Shown one piece after another: positions 1 through 8,090 of a stretch of 64,000 bases of DNA. The notes beneath the pieces were generated by a model. That model had not been told where the DNA came from, made no database searches, and saw only the letters and a list, made by a program, of their open reading frames with translations. The stretch is from JAITVM01 sp031551135 (GTDB taxonomy: Bacteria > Bacillota > Clostridia > Lachnospirales > JAITVM01): NCBI GenBank assembly GCA_031551135.1, contig JAVBOA010000004.1, positions 1-64,000 on the forward strand. The letters are read 5' to 3'. Numbering within the stretch: the stretch's first letter is position 1; each line of letters begins with the position of its first letter. Both the position numbers and the translations under genes were made by a program.

Positions 1-225
1 CTATTTTCATTTTGATAAGTATATGTTTGCTGATAAACATTCCATCTTTTTAATTGTTTATCAGCAAACATTTTCCGCTGTTTATAGGCAAGCATTAATG
101 ATTTTGTATTATAAATCATTAATGCGACCTATATAGAAAAAAATTTTTTACAGCGGGGCGTTTCGCGCAGGCTTCAAGCGCGAAATGAAATATTTTTTTC
201 TATCCTTTATAATGAAAATAGTATT
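1..225 (+). mobile_element. Palindromic MITE-like element, left-edge copy carrying a nested insert
   Basis: This is a copy of the repeat family found throughout the window, entering at the window edge. The outer left end (1-21) and the body from about 135 to 225 match the full-length copies, including the CGCGC/GCGCG central stem and the GAAAATAGTAT right end. Between them sits about 112 bp of unrelated sequence, bounded by TA and made of two perfect hairpins: 25-40 pairs with 55-70 (16 bp), and 92-104 pairs with 113-125 (13 bp). No protein is encoded. Confidence 0.8.
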
Positions 226-317
226 ATAAACGGAGCATCAAGCATAAACAAATTGAATATTAAGTATATTTATTATAGAGCGAATTTATTTTCTATTTAA
301 AAATTTGGAGGTGCTTT

Positions 318-947
318 ATGCAAAAAATAACTGTAATAATAATCACAATTTTGTTTTTACTAGCCGGATGCAAATCAGAAACCGAACAGAAAGCCGAGAA
401 ATCTTCATACGAGGATATTCAAAAAAAATTGTCCGAATTACAAACTTATAAGTCGGAGGCAAGCGTAAAATATATCTCAAACAAAAACGAAAACGAATAC
501 AACACGCTTCAGCATTGCAAAATTTCGGGAGAATACAGGGTAGAGGTTATTGGGCCGGAGAGTGCGTCGGGAAATGTAACGATGTTTGACGGAAATGTAA
601 TAGGACAATTCAATCCGAAAATCGGCGCAAAATTGCGGATTTCGCAAAAAGAAACGAAAGACCGCTCAGAGATTTTTTTGACATCTTTTATAAAAAATTA
701 TTTTTCATCAGACGAAGTTTCGGTCAGCGCTTCAAATTTGGAGGATACGAAATGTTCGGTGTTTGAGGCTGTAATTCCGGGCGAGCATCCATATTTGTAT
801 AATGAAAAACTTTGGATCGACAACGAAACTCAAATGCCGCTGAAAATGGTCATCTACGACCCGCAGGGAATGGAAAGGATAATCGTTACATATAAAACTT
901 TCGAATACAATGTTGAATTGGAAGATTCACTTTTTATGGTAAAGTAA
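318..947 (+). CDS. GerS-like germination lipoprotein
   Basis: Predicted 209-aa lipoprotein. It starts with a short basic segment, a hydrophobic stretch and a lipobox LAGC whose Cys is at about residue 18, so it should be lipid-anchored after export. The rest is a beta-rich domain resembling LolA/outer-membrane-lipoprotein-sorting folds, with motifs such as LWIDNETQMPLKM near the C-terminus. The ATG follows GGAGGTG. The next gene is alr; in Clostridioides difficile gerS is paired with alr2, and GerS there works with the CwlD amidase to make cortex muramic-delta-lactam. The match is by architecture and gene neighbourhood, so the GerS name is an inference; it could be another LolA-fold lipoprotein. 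Confidence 0.6.
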   Translation: MQKITVIIITILFLLAGCKSETEQKAEKSSYEDIQKKLSELQTYKSEASVKYISNKNENEYNTLQHCKISGEYRVEVIGPESASGNVTMFDGNVIGQFNPKIGAKLRISQKETKDRSEIFLTSFIKNYFSSDEVSVSASNLEDTKCSVFEAVIPGEHPYLYNEKLWIDNETQMPLKMVIYDPQGMERIIVTYKTFEYNVELEDSLFMVK

Positions 948-1318
948 AAAAATGGAATTAAAATATTACAAATTGTTAAATTAAAAATGTCAATACTTGT
1001 TTTTTTTATTTTGTGTTATATAATAAAATTGTTTGACGTGCGATACAACATAAGATAAAAAAATGAAAATTTGTATTTGTGGGCTGAAATTTAAGAGATT
1101 TTTGCTTTTGCGGCTTTTTTTGTAATTTTTTGTAATTATTATAAACTATTACGTGCTTTAGCCGTATAATGTATTGAGAGTTCGATTTTCGATTAGTTTT
1201 CGGAGAACTAAAAATTTAAAAGATTTCTCTCAGCTCAAATCATAGGATGCCTTTTGGCTGTTTTAATCCACAAATGCTTAAAGAAAATGCTGTGTTTAGC
1301 GAAAGCCGGAAAATATCT
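948..1318. other. Gene-free stretch with possible structured RNA
   Basis: AT-rich spacer between the gerS-like gene and the alr leader. A TATAAT at about 1165 is followed by a potentially folded segment: TGAGAG near 1173 can pair with CTCTCA near 1226, enclosing TTAGTT/AACTAA (a 6-bp hairpin with a TTCGGAG loop). Downstream lies GGAT..ATCC enclosing GCC-TTTT-GGC. No reading frame with coding character is seen, and I do not recognise a known riboswitch class. Confidence 0.35.
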
Positions 1319-1359
1319 CTATTTTCATTATATAAGGATAGAAAAAATGAAAATAGTAT
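1319..1359. repeat. Short (about 41 bp) derivative of the palindromic element
   Basis: Both ends of the family (CTATTTTCATT and AATGAAAATAGTAT) are joined by only TATAAGGATAGAAA, with the central stem deleted. Confidence 0.75.
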
Positions 1360-1452
1360 TATCTGCCCTTGCTCTGGTTAGCGCAATTTTCATTTAAACG
1401 GAGATTATGATATGTAAAGCGGAACAGCCTTATACTTTTTTGTATGGAAGTT

Positions 1453-1496
1453 ATACTATTTTCATTATAAAGGATAGAAAAAAATGAAAATAGTAT
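1453..1496. repeat. Short (44 bp) derivative of the palindromic element
   Basis: Begins ATACTATTTTCATT, ends AATGAAAATAGTAT, with an internal AAGGATAG. It lies about 55 bp upstream of the alr start and in the same orientation as the copy at 1319-1359. Confidence 0.8.
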
Positions 1497-1550
1497 TATT
1501 TAACGAGCGGAGTGTATTAAAATAATTTTATGATTTGCGAATAAAAAAGC

Positions 1551-2759
1551 GTGTTTATCGAAAAAAATTCGCGCTTGGAAAGTGTAGGAAGTGAGGCTTT
1601 GCTTGAGTATCAACGCGTATGGGCTGAAATCGATCTCGATAATATTGCCTATAATATCAAACAAATAAGAAAAAATGTTTCTGAAAAAACTAAAATTATG
1701 GGAGTAGTTAAAGCGGATGCTTATGGTCACGGATGCATAGAGATAAGCAAAACGCTTTTATTTAATGGCGCAGATATGCTTGGAGTTGCGATTGTGGACG
1801 AAGGAGTTTTGATTCGCAGAAATAATATTTTTGTGGAGACTTTGATACTCGGTTACACGCCGCCGCAAAAACTGGCCGATGTTGTTTTAAACAATCTTAC
1901 CCAAACGATTTTCAGTTTTGAAATGGCTAAGAACCTTTCGGAAACAGCAAAAAAACTAAATAAAACAGCGGAAATGCATATAAAAGTCGATACAGGCATG
2001 AGCAGATTGGGATTTTTGCCGAACGAGGAATCGCTTAATGAAATTATAGAAATCTCAAAAATGCCAAATGTTAAAATTACCGGTATATATACACATTTTG
2101 CTGTGTCTGATGAAGAGGATAAAACCTTTACTTTTGAGCAATATTCTAAATTTATGGAGTTTATAAATAGCATTGAAAAAAATGGCGTGAAGATTCAGAA
2201 TATTCATTGTTCAAACAGTGGCGCGATTTTGGATTTAAAACAATTTAATTGCGATATTGTGCGTGCCGGAATAATTTTATACGGATTAATGCCGTCAGCG
2301 CATGTAAAATCTATTGATTTAAAACCGGCTATGAGCCTGAAAACACAGATTTCGTACATAAAAGAACTCCCGGAGGGAGTAAGCGTTGGTTATGGACGTA
2401 CATATTTTACCAATAAGAAAACAAAAATCGCTACAATTCCGGTCGGTTATGCCGACGGATATTTAAGGAATATGAGTAATCGGGGCAGAGTTATTATAAA
2501 CGGAGAATATGCAGATGTTATCGGAAATATTTGTATGGATCAGTTTATGGTAGATATTACGCATATCGAAGGGGTAGCGCCCGCGGACGAAGTCATTTTA
2601 TTCGGGAAATCTTCGGATAAAGAAATTACAATAGATGAAATCGCAAAGCTGCAAAATACGATAAATTATGAAGTTGTGTGCAATATTGGGAAAAGAGTGC
2701 CGCGTGTTTATATGAAAAACGGCGAAGTTTTGAAAACTGTAAATTACAATGATATTTAA
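1551..2759 (+). CDS. alr: Alanine racemase
   Basis: PLP-dependent enzyme that interconverts L- and D-alanine for peptidoglycan; in spore formers it can also destroy the germinant L-alanine. The fold-type III barrel is at residues ~20-260, with the PLP lysine in VKADAYGHG, followed by the C-terminal beta domain with VGYGRTY (catalytic Tyr region), PVGYADGYLR and CMDQFMVDI. Length (402 aa) is slightly above the usual 370-390 because of an N-terminal extension. The GTG at 1551 has no clear Shine-Dalgarno sequence, and a start nearer the conserved WAEIDLDNI (for example a TTG close to 1600) is possible. It follows the gerS-like gene, a pairing known from C. difficile (gerS-alr2). Confidence 0.93.
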   Translation: MFIEKNSRLESVGSEALLEYQRVWAEIDLDNIAYNIKQIRKNVSEKTKIMGVVKADAYGHGCIEISKTLLFNGADMLGVAIVDEGVLIRRNNIFVETLILGYTPPQKLADVVLNNLTQTIFSFEMAKNLSETAKKLNKTAEMHIKVDTGMSRLGFLPNEESLNEIIEISKMPNVKITGIYTHFAVSDEEDKTFTFEQYSKFMEFINSIEKNGVKIQNIHCSNSGAILDLKQFNCDIVRAGIILYGLMPSAHVKSIDLKPAMSLKTQISYIKELPEGVSVGYGRTYFTNKKTKIATIPVGYADGYLRNMSNRGRVIINGEYADVIGNICMDQFMVDITHIEGVAPADEVILFGKSSDKEITIDEIAKLQNTINYEVVCNIGKRVPRVYMKNGEVLKTVNYNDI

Positions 2760-3148
2760 TTTTTATTGGTATATTTGCTTTACAAAACGGCAAAAATATA
2801 ATTATCCTGTTGCTTCAAATTTATTTCGTTTTAAAATCGAATAACAGGAAAAATAACTTTTGCCCTTACAAATATAACAGTTTTGTTATGAACTAGAAAT
2901 AATTGGATACCGAAATGTTGTAAGTATGTAATTTATTTGGTTTATAATTACTTTAAAATTAATTGTAATCTGCTGGTATAAATCAGAGCTACAGATAATT
3001 TTTTTGCGAAACTTTGCTAGATTTTTAATTTAATCAAAGAATTGCGTCAGGTTCAATATGCATAAACTGGTTATAAAATGATTCATTATTTGAAAGGGGT
3101 TTTTTTAAATTTCTCTTTATTTATATATAAATAAAGATAGTTCGGAGT
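2760..3148. other. Gene-free spacer between alr and the EndoA gene
   Basis: Read in all frames, this 390-bp gap contains no antitoxin-sized ORF. TCCTGTT (near 2807) and AACAGGA (near 2846) form the base of a hairpin that may end the alr transcript. A promoter candidate is listed separately. Confidence 0.6.
2918..2948 (+). promoter_or_regulatory. Putative sigma-A promoter for the EndoA gene
   Basis: TTGTAA and TATAAT with a 19-bp spacer, about 200 bp upstream of the toxin start. Spacer length is not ideal. Confidence 0.35.
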
Positions 3149-3157
3149 GTGAATTTA

Positions 3158-3502
3158 GTGATAGTTAAACGAGGAGACATATTTTACGCGGATCTAAGCC
3201 CTGTTGTTGGGTCCGAACAAGGCGGAATAAGACCTGTGTTGATTATTCAAAACGACGTTGGAAACAGATATAGCCCTACAGTTATATGTGCCGCCATTAC
3301 ATCTCAAATAAATAAAGCTAAATTGCCCACTCATGTTGAAATTGATTCCAGTAACGTTACATTAGTTAAAGACTCGGTGGTTTTGGTAGAACAAATAAGA
3401 ACTATCGATAAAAAACGTTTGCGTGAAAAAATCTGTCGGCTTGAAGATGGGCTGATGTTAAAGGTTGATAAAGCTTTAATGGTTAGCTTGGGTTTGTTGT
3501 AA
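3158..3502 (+). CDS. ndoA: EndoA/MazF-type mRNA interferase (PemK family)
   Basis: 114-aa ribosome-independent mRNA endoribonuclease of the PemK/MazF family. The start MIVKRGDIFYADLSPVVGSE is nearly that of Bacillus subtilis EndoA, and the conserved RPVLIIQND, CAAITSQI, PTHVEID and VLVEQIRTIDK blocks are intact. The GTG at 3158 is chosen because CGGAGTG lies 8 bp upstream and the family begins at MIVKRG; a GTG at 3149 would overlap the ribosome binding site. In B. subtilis the order is alr-ndoAI-ndoA. Here alr is upstream but no antitoxin gene is visible between them, so the toxin seems to stand alone in this locus. Confidence 0.92.
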   Translation: MIVKRGDIFYADLSPVVGSEQGGIRPVLIIQNDVGNRYSPTVICAAITSQINKAKLPTHVEIDSSNVTLVKDSVVLVEQIRTIDKKRLREKICRLEDGLMLKVDKALMVSLGLL

Positions 3503-3576
3503 GTACATAAAGTTTTTTTAATAAAATAACTGTGGACTGAGCGTAAGATTTTTTTAAAAATAATTGTTCCGCATAG

Positions 3577-3609
3577 ATGAGCCGTATTTAATATGGCTCA
3601 TTTTTTTAT
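3577..3609 (+). terminator. Rho-independent terminator after ndoA
   Basis: ATGAGCC..TATT and AATA..GGCTCAT pair over about 11 bp and are followed by seven T. Confidence 0.85.
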
Positions 3610-3674
3610 GTGCAATTACCGATGCTAATATGATCAATATAATTAAAATGCTTTAATAAATTTGGAGAGAGATA

Positions 3675-3986
3675 ATGCCAACTAAATATATGGAATCTGT
3701 CGATAATAAAATAGAAGTAATACCACCGAAAAAATATGCCGTTATTATTTATGATGATGATTTTACACCAATAGATTTTGTTGAGAGAGTCCTCATAAAC
3801 ATATTTAATAAACAAAAAGATGAAGCGATGAATTTAATTGAATACATTCAGAAAAGCGGAAAAGGGCAAATTGGTTTATATACTTATGATATTGCCATGA
3901 CTAAAAAAATACACGCGGATTTATTGAGCAAAAAAAATAACCATCCTTTAAAAATAACTATCGAAGAGACTAAAGAATCTGTTTGA
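3675..3986 (+). CDS. clpS: ClpS adaptor protein
   Basis: 103-aa adaptor that delivers N-degron substrates to ClpA. Residues ~20-100 form the ClpS domain: YAVIIYDDDFTPIDFVERVL (N-degron pocket with the DD..T motif), IFNKQKDEAMNLI, and a C-terminal KIHADLL segment. A GGAGAGAG ribosome binding site precedes the ATG. It is directly followed by clpA, as in many bacteria, and the two probably form one transcript. The His of the classical HxxG motif is replaced (QKSGKGQIG), so binding preferences may differ from the E. coli adaptor. Confidence 0.92.
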   Translation: MPTKYMESVDNKIEVIPPKKYAVIIYDDDFTPIDFVERVLINIFNKQKDEAMNLIEYIQKSGKGQIGLYTYDIAMTKKIHADLLSKKNNHPLKITIEETKESV

Positions 3987-4054
3987 TTTTTTATTGATAC
4001 TATTTTACGGAATAGTATGAAAGGGGAGAATTCGTTGATAATAACGGTGATATT

Positions 4055-6310
4055 ATGAATTTAGACACAATCTGCAATCAAATATATATCGTTGCGATAA
4101 ATGAGGCAAAACTGCAAAATCATCAATATATTACGCCGGAGCATTTTTTATACGCATCGCTGATGTTTGACAGCGGAAAAGATTTGATTGAAAAATCCGG
4201 CGGGGACGTTGCACGAATCAGCAAAGAACTGCAAGATTTTTTAAAAGCAAATATGTCTAAACTAAACGGTGAAAAACCGATAGAATCTTTTTCACTTATA
4301 GAAATGTTCGAAATAGCCGCAAAACAGGTTATTAATTGTGATAAAGATATAATCACATTGGGCAATCTGATTTTGGCAGTTTATTCGCTTAAGGAATCGT
4401 ATGCCGCTCATGTTTTAAATGTGAACAATGTTGATAGGCTCAGTATGATGCGGTATTTGGCTAATGAGAGCAGAATAAAAGAACCGGAGAAAAAAACGGA
4501 AGCTGTGCCCGAAATGAAGGGCAAAGATAAAGATTCGGCTTTTTTGGAGAGGTATGCCTACAATTTGACAGACAGAGCGAAATCTGATTTGCTTGATCCC
4601 GTTATCGGGCGTGAGGATGTTTTAGAACGTACAGTTCAGGTTTTATCACGAAGAATGAAAAACAATCCTATCCATGTTGGATTTCCGGGTGTCGGAAAAA
4701 CCGCAATCGTGGAGGGCTTGGCTAAAAAGATTGCAATCGGCGAAGTTCCAAAAAAATTAACCGATTCGGATATTTTTTATGTGGATATGGCGGCGATTGT
4801 TGCCGGTACAAAATACCGAGGAGATTTTGAGGAACGATTTATAAAAATCATTGAGATTATTTCAAAATACAAAAACCCAATTGTTTATTTAGATGAGATT
4901 CATAATATTGTAGGCGCAGGCGCAGTAACCGGCGGCGGAATGGACGCTTCCAGTTTGCTGAAGCCTTTTTTGGCAAAGGGTAAAATAAAATTTATCGGGT
5001 CTACGACTTATGATGAATATAAAAAATATTTCGAAAAGGATAAAGCTTTGATTCGGAGATTTCAAAAAATTGATATCGAAGAACCGTCTGTAGAATCCAG
5101 TATCGAAATATTAAAAGGGATAAAAGAAAAATATGAGTTTTTTCATAATGTGATTTACAGCGATGAGATTTTAAAAACAGCCTGTGAATTGACCGGAAAA
5201 TACATAAATGACAGATATCTACCGGATAAAGCGATTGATGCAATTGACGAGGCCGGAGCGTTTCTGCGTTTATACAATACTGATGAAGAACCGATTGTTG
5301 TTACAAAAAACGATATCGAAAGAATTGTATCGCTTATGGCAAAAGTTCCGACGGATTCGGTTTCTTCCGGTGCGGTCGAGGATTTGCAGAATCTTGAGGC
5401 GAATCTGAAAGCTAAGGTTTTTGGTCAGGATAAAGCCGTTGAAGATGTTGTAAGCGCGATAAAATTATCACGTTCCGGTTTGAAAGATGAAAATAAACCG
5501 GTTGCGTCTTTGCTTTTTGTCGGGCCTACGGGCGTTGGAAAAACCGAAGTAGCGAAACAGCTTTCGGAAAAACTTTCGATTAAATTAATCAGATTCGATA
5601 TGTCCGAATATCAGGAAAAACATTCGGTTGCGAAATTAATCGGCTCTCCGCCGGGTTATGTCGGCTACGACGAGGGCGGAATTTTGACAGAGGAAATCCG
5701 AAGAAATCCGCATTCCGTTTTACTTTTGGACGAAATCGAAAAAGCCGATCCGGATATTTTTAATGTTCTGCTTCAGGTCATGGACTATGGAACTTTAAGC
5801 GATAATTCGGGAAATAAAGCCGATTTCAGAAACGTTATAATTATTTTGACCTCCAATGCCGGAGCGAGAGATTTGGGCAAGCAAATTATCGGATTTGAAA
5901 ATAAATCATATTCAAAAAATGAAATCGATAAAGCTGTGGACAAAACATTTGCGCCGGAATTTCGAAACAGGCTGGACGGAATTATTGTTTTTAACAATAT
6001 AAACGAACAAATGGCGGTTGATATAACTAAAAAAGCTCTGTCTCAGCTTGAAAAAATGCTGAACAAAAAAGAAATTTCATTGGAATCCTCAGAGGAATTA
6101 ATAAAATACATTTCAGAAAAAGGTCTCTCTTATCAATACGGCGCACGTGAAATTCTTCGCATTATCAATAACGATATTAAAAAAATATTGGTTGATGAGA
6201 TTTTATTCGGCAAACTTTCCAAAGGCGGGCAGGCGACTTTAGATTACAAAAATGACGAAATTCTGCTTGACGCGATACCCAAAAAACATGAATATGCAGA
6301 AATAGAGTGA
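4055..6310 (+). CDS. clpA: ATP-dependent Clp protease ATP-binding subunit ClpA
   Basis: 751-aa AAA+ unfoldase that feeds substrates to ClpP. In order: Clp N-terminal domain (~1-145); first AAA module with Walker A GFPGVGKT and Walker B YLDEIHN; second AAA module with GPTGVGKT, DMSEYQEKHSVAKLIG and LLLDEIEKA; and the C-terminal small domain. An IGF tripeptide near residue 613 fits the ClpP-docking loop. The long middle domain of ClpB/ClpC is absent, and clpS is upstream, both supporting ClpA rather than ClpC. The ATG is preceded only by a weak GGTGA at 5 bp; the strong AAGGGGAG lies about 30 bp upstream without an in-frame start. Confidence 0.93.
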   Translation: MNLDTICNQIYIVAINEAKLQNHQYITPEHFLYASLMFDSGKDLIEKSGGDVARISKELQDFLKANMSKLNGEKPIESFSLIEMFEIAAKQVINCDKDIITLGNLILAVYSLKESYAAHVLNVNNVDRLSMMRYLANESRIKEPEKKTEAVPEMKGKDKDSAFLERYAYNLTDRAKSDLLDPVIGREDVLERTVQVLSRRMKNNPIHVGFPGVGKTAIVEGLAKKIAIGEVPKKLTDSDIFYVDMAAIVAGTKYRGDFEERFIKIIEIISKYKNPIVYLDEIHNIVGAGAVTGGGMDASSLLKPFLAKGKIKFIGSTTYDEYKKYFEKDKALIRRFQKIDIEEPSVESSIEILKGIKEKYEFFHNVIYSDEILKTACELTGKYINDRYLPDKAIDAIDEAGAFLRLYNTDEEPIVVTKNDIERIVSLMAKVPTDSVSSGAVEDLQNLEANLKAKVFGQDKAVEDVVSAIKLSRSGLKDENKPVASLLFVGPTGVGKTEVAKQLSEKLSIKLIRFDMSEYQEKHSVAKLIGSPPGYVGYDEGGILTEEIRRNPHSVLLLDEIEKADPDIFNVLLQVMDYGTLSDNSGNKADFRNVIIILTSNAGARDLGKQIIGFENKSYSKNEIDKAVDKTFAPEFRNRLDGIIVFNNINEQMAVDITKKALSQLEKMLNKKEISLESSEELIKYISEKGLSYQYGAREILRIINNDIKKILVDEILFGKLSKGGQATLDYKNDEILLDAIPKKHEYAEIE

Positions 6311-6340
6311 TTGTAAAAATCGAAAAAATTGAAAACACAA

Positions 6341-6373
6341 AAAAAGCTTTAGCTTAACGCTATGGCTTTTTTT
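6341..6373 (+). terminator. Terminator after clpA
   Basis: Imperfect hairpin AAAGC..TAGC/GCTA..GCTTT followed by a T-run. Confidence 0.7.
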
Positions 6374-6399
6374 ATATCCTTAATAATGAAAATAGTATA
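6369..6399. repeat. Solo right end of the palindromic element
   Basis: ATATCCTTAATAATGAAAATAGTAT matches the right end of full-length copies; the left half is missing. It abuts the clpA terminator. Confidence 0.6.
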
Positions 6400-6532
6400 A
6401 ATATAAATTCAGTGAAATAAATGAAATTCAGCTTTGTATTCGCATTTACTTTGTGTTAGAATATTATAGCATTTTTGCAATATATTGAAATATATGCTTT
6501 TTGAGTTTTGCCAAAAATTAAAAAGCAAAATA

Positions 6533-6646
6533 ATACTATTTTCATTTTGATAAGTAGAAAAAAAATTTTTTACAGCGGAGCGTTTCACGCATGCTTTAGG
6601 CGTGAAATGAAATATTTTTTTCTATCCTTAATAATGAAAATAGTAT
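6533..6646 (+). mobile_element. Full-length palindromic MITE-like element
   Basis: 114 bp from ATACTATTTTCATT to AATGAAAATAGTAT. The central stem has the CACGC/GCGTG variant, where other copies carry CGCGC/GCGCG, so pairing is kept. It ends a few bases before the ribosome binding site of the RDD gene. Confidence 0.85.
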
Positions 6647-6662
6647 AAACGAGGAGAAGAGG

Positions 6663-7172
6663 GTGCACGGATTGTACGCGGGCTTATTAAGAAGGTTTTT
6701 TTCTTATATGATTGATGTCGTGTTTTATTTACTTTTGGCTTTAGCTTTATTCGGTACATATATTTTCATATGCTTAATCGGCTTTTATAATATTCCGCAA
6801 ATGGAAGAAATACATATGATTTTTATTTTGTTAGGCTTTTGTTTATTTTTGATAATTGTATTATCTATAATGGAATTCAATTTCGGAGCTACTTTTGGTA
6901 AAATAATTTTTAATATAAGGATTGGCTCTTTTAGGACAAACAGAAACTTGTTTTTGCGGCTGATTCTCCGAAATATTTTGAAAATCGCGCCGTTTTATTT
7001 TTTAAGCATTATATCGATCGAGTTGTTTTTTTCTGTGGATATGACTGTCAATTTTACAAATTTAGTTTGCTTTATGATTTTTACATTGATTCATATTTTA
7101 TTTTTGTTCAGAAAAGACCATCGAGGTTTTCACGATTTGGCGGCGAAAACGATTGTTGTTGCAATACACTAA
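6663..7172 (+). CDS. RDD family membrane protein
   Basis: 169-aa integral membrane protein with about four hydrophobic segments (roughly residues 12-40, 50-66, 105-122, 128-145). The RDD signature is visible: RRFFSYMID in helix 1, FGATFGKIIFNIRI at the second conserved block, and FRKDHRGFHDLAAKTIVV at the C-terminus. GTG start with GAGGAGA 6-7 bp upstream. Function in the family is poorly defined; some members are linked to ion or osmotic stress. The downstream lipoprotein gene starts 33 bp later, so the two may be cotranscribed. Confidence 0.8.
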   Translation: MHGLYAGLLRRFFSYMIDVVFYLLLALALFGTYIFICLIGFYNIPQMEEIHMIFILLGFCLFLIIVLSIMEFNFGATFGKIIFNIRIGSFRTNRNLFLRLILRNILKIAPFYFLSIISIELFFSVDMTVNFTNLVCFMIFTLIHILFLFRKDHRGFHDLAAKTIVVAIH

Positions 7173-7204
7173 AAAATTCAAATCAAACTAAAGGGTGTTA
7201 TTTT

Positions 7205-8047
7205 ATGAAAAAGCGTTTTATAATTCTTTCGCTTTTTTTGTTGACATCATGCTCACAAAAAACAGAGATACCGATAGAAACTACTGTTGAAATCCGTGAA
7301 TTATCCGCCGAGGATAATCAAGCCTTGGATATAATAAAAGAATATTTTGCCGAGGAAGAGCAGAATAGGATATTTGAAGTGATTGAAAATGTTGAGGTTG
7401 AAGGAAAAGAATGTATACAAATAAAAGTCAGCGGAATTTATAATTCCGGGCTTTATCCGATAGATTTATTTGCTGTTGATTTGAGCGGTGAAAAGCTCTA
7501 TTTTTTTAATGCGAATGAAAATAAATTTATAGAATACTATACGATACCATACTACGCCTGCGCAACGTCACCAAACAGAATGTATCGGATTGAAAGCGTC
7601 GGGATGAATTTCGACGGACCCAGCGGACTTCATGCGCTGAGCAAAATGCGAATCATTGATTTAAGAAATGCGGAAGAAAAATGGGCAGATGACAGCTTTT
7701 TAGATAATTCGTTTATTTGGTCAGAAAACAGCGAGTATGTTTCTTATGTCAGGTATACCAGAGTCGCTGCGGAATCAGCCGTTATTGCGAGAAAAGATTT
7801 TTCTTTAATTGACCTCCCGAATATGTATGATATCCTAAATTCTTATAAAGGTGAATTGTTTCTGCCGAATGAAAATAGACCGGATCCGTTTTTTATCCCA
7901 AAGGAATGGATTTCTGAGAATATAATTCGTGTGGATTTTTCGTGGACTTCGATAACAGATACAGAAGTTTCCGGTTTTTATGATTTTGATGTCAATAAAA
8001 ATGAAATTACTAATATCGAGATAATCCAAAACGGAGCAAGCGAATAA
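7205..8047 (+). CDS. Lipoprotein of unknown function
   Basis: 280-aa protein starting MKKRFIILSLFLLTSC, a clear lipoprotein signal with Cys at about residue 16. The remainder is a soluble extracytoplasmic domain with WSENSEYVSYVRYTR and SGFYDFDVNKNEITNI segments, suggesting beta-propeller-like or WD40-like strands, but I do not recognise a named family. AAAGGGTG upstream sets the ATG at 7205; the frame is open further upstream inside the RDD gene, which is not meaningful. Probably cotranscribed with the RDD gene. Confidence 0.7.
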   Translation: MKKRFIILSLFLLTSCSQKTEIPIETTVEIRELSAEDNQALDIIKEYFAEEEQNRIFEVIENVEVEGKECIQIKVSGIYNSGLYPIDLFAVDLSGEKLYFFNANENKFIEYYTIPYYACATSPNRMYRIESVGMNFDGPSGLHALSKMRIIDLRNAEEKWADDSFLDNSFIWSENSEYVSYVRYTRVAAESAVIARKDFSLIDLPNMYDILNSYKGELFLPNENRPDPFFIPKEWISENIIRVDFSWTSITDTEVSGFYDFDVNKNEITNIEIIQNGASE

Positions 8048-8060
8048 TAAAATCGCAAAA

Positions 8061-8087
8061 AAAAACGGCGCATTTGCGCCGTTTTCG
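8061..8087. terminator. Bidirectional terminator between convergent genes
   Basis: CGGCGC-ATTT-GCGCCG stem flanked by A-run and T-run. It serves the lipoprotein gene on the plus strand and metY on the minus strand. Confidence 0.85.
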
Positions 8088-8090
8088 CAA

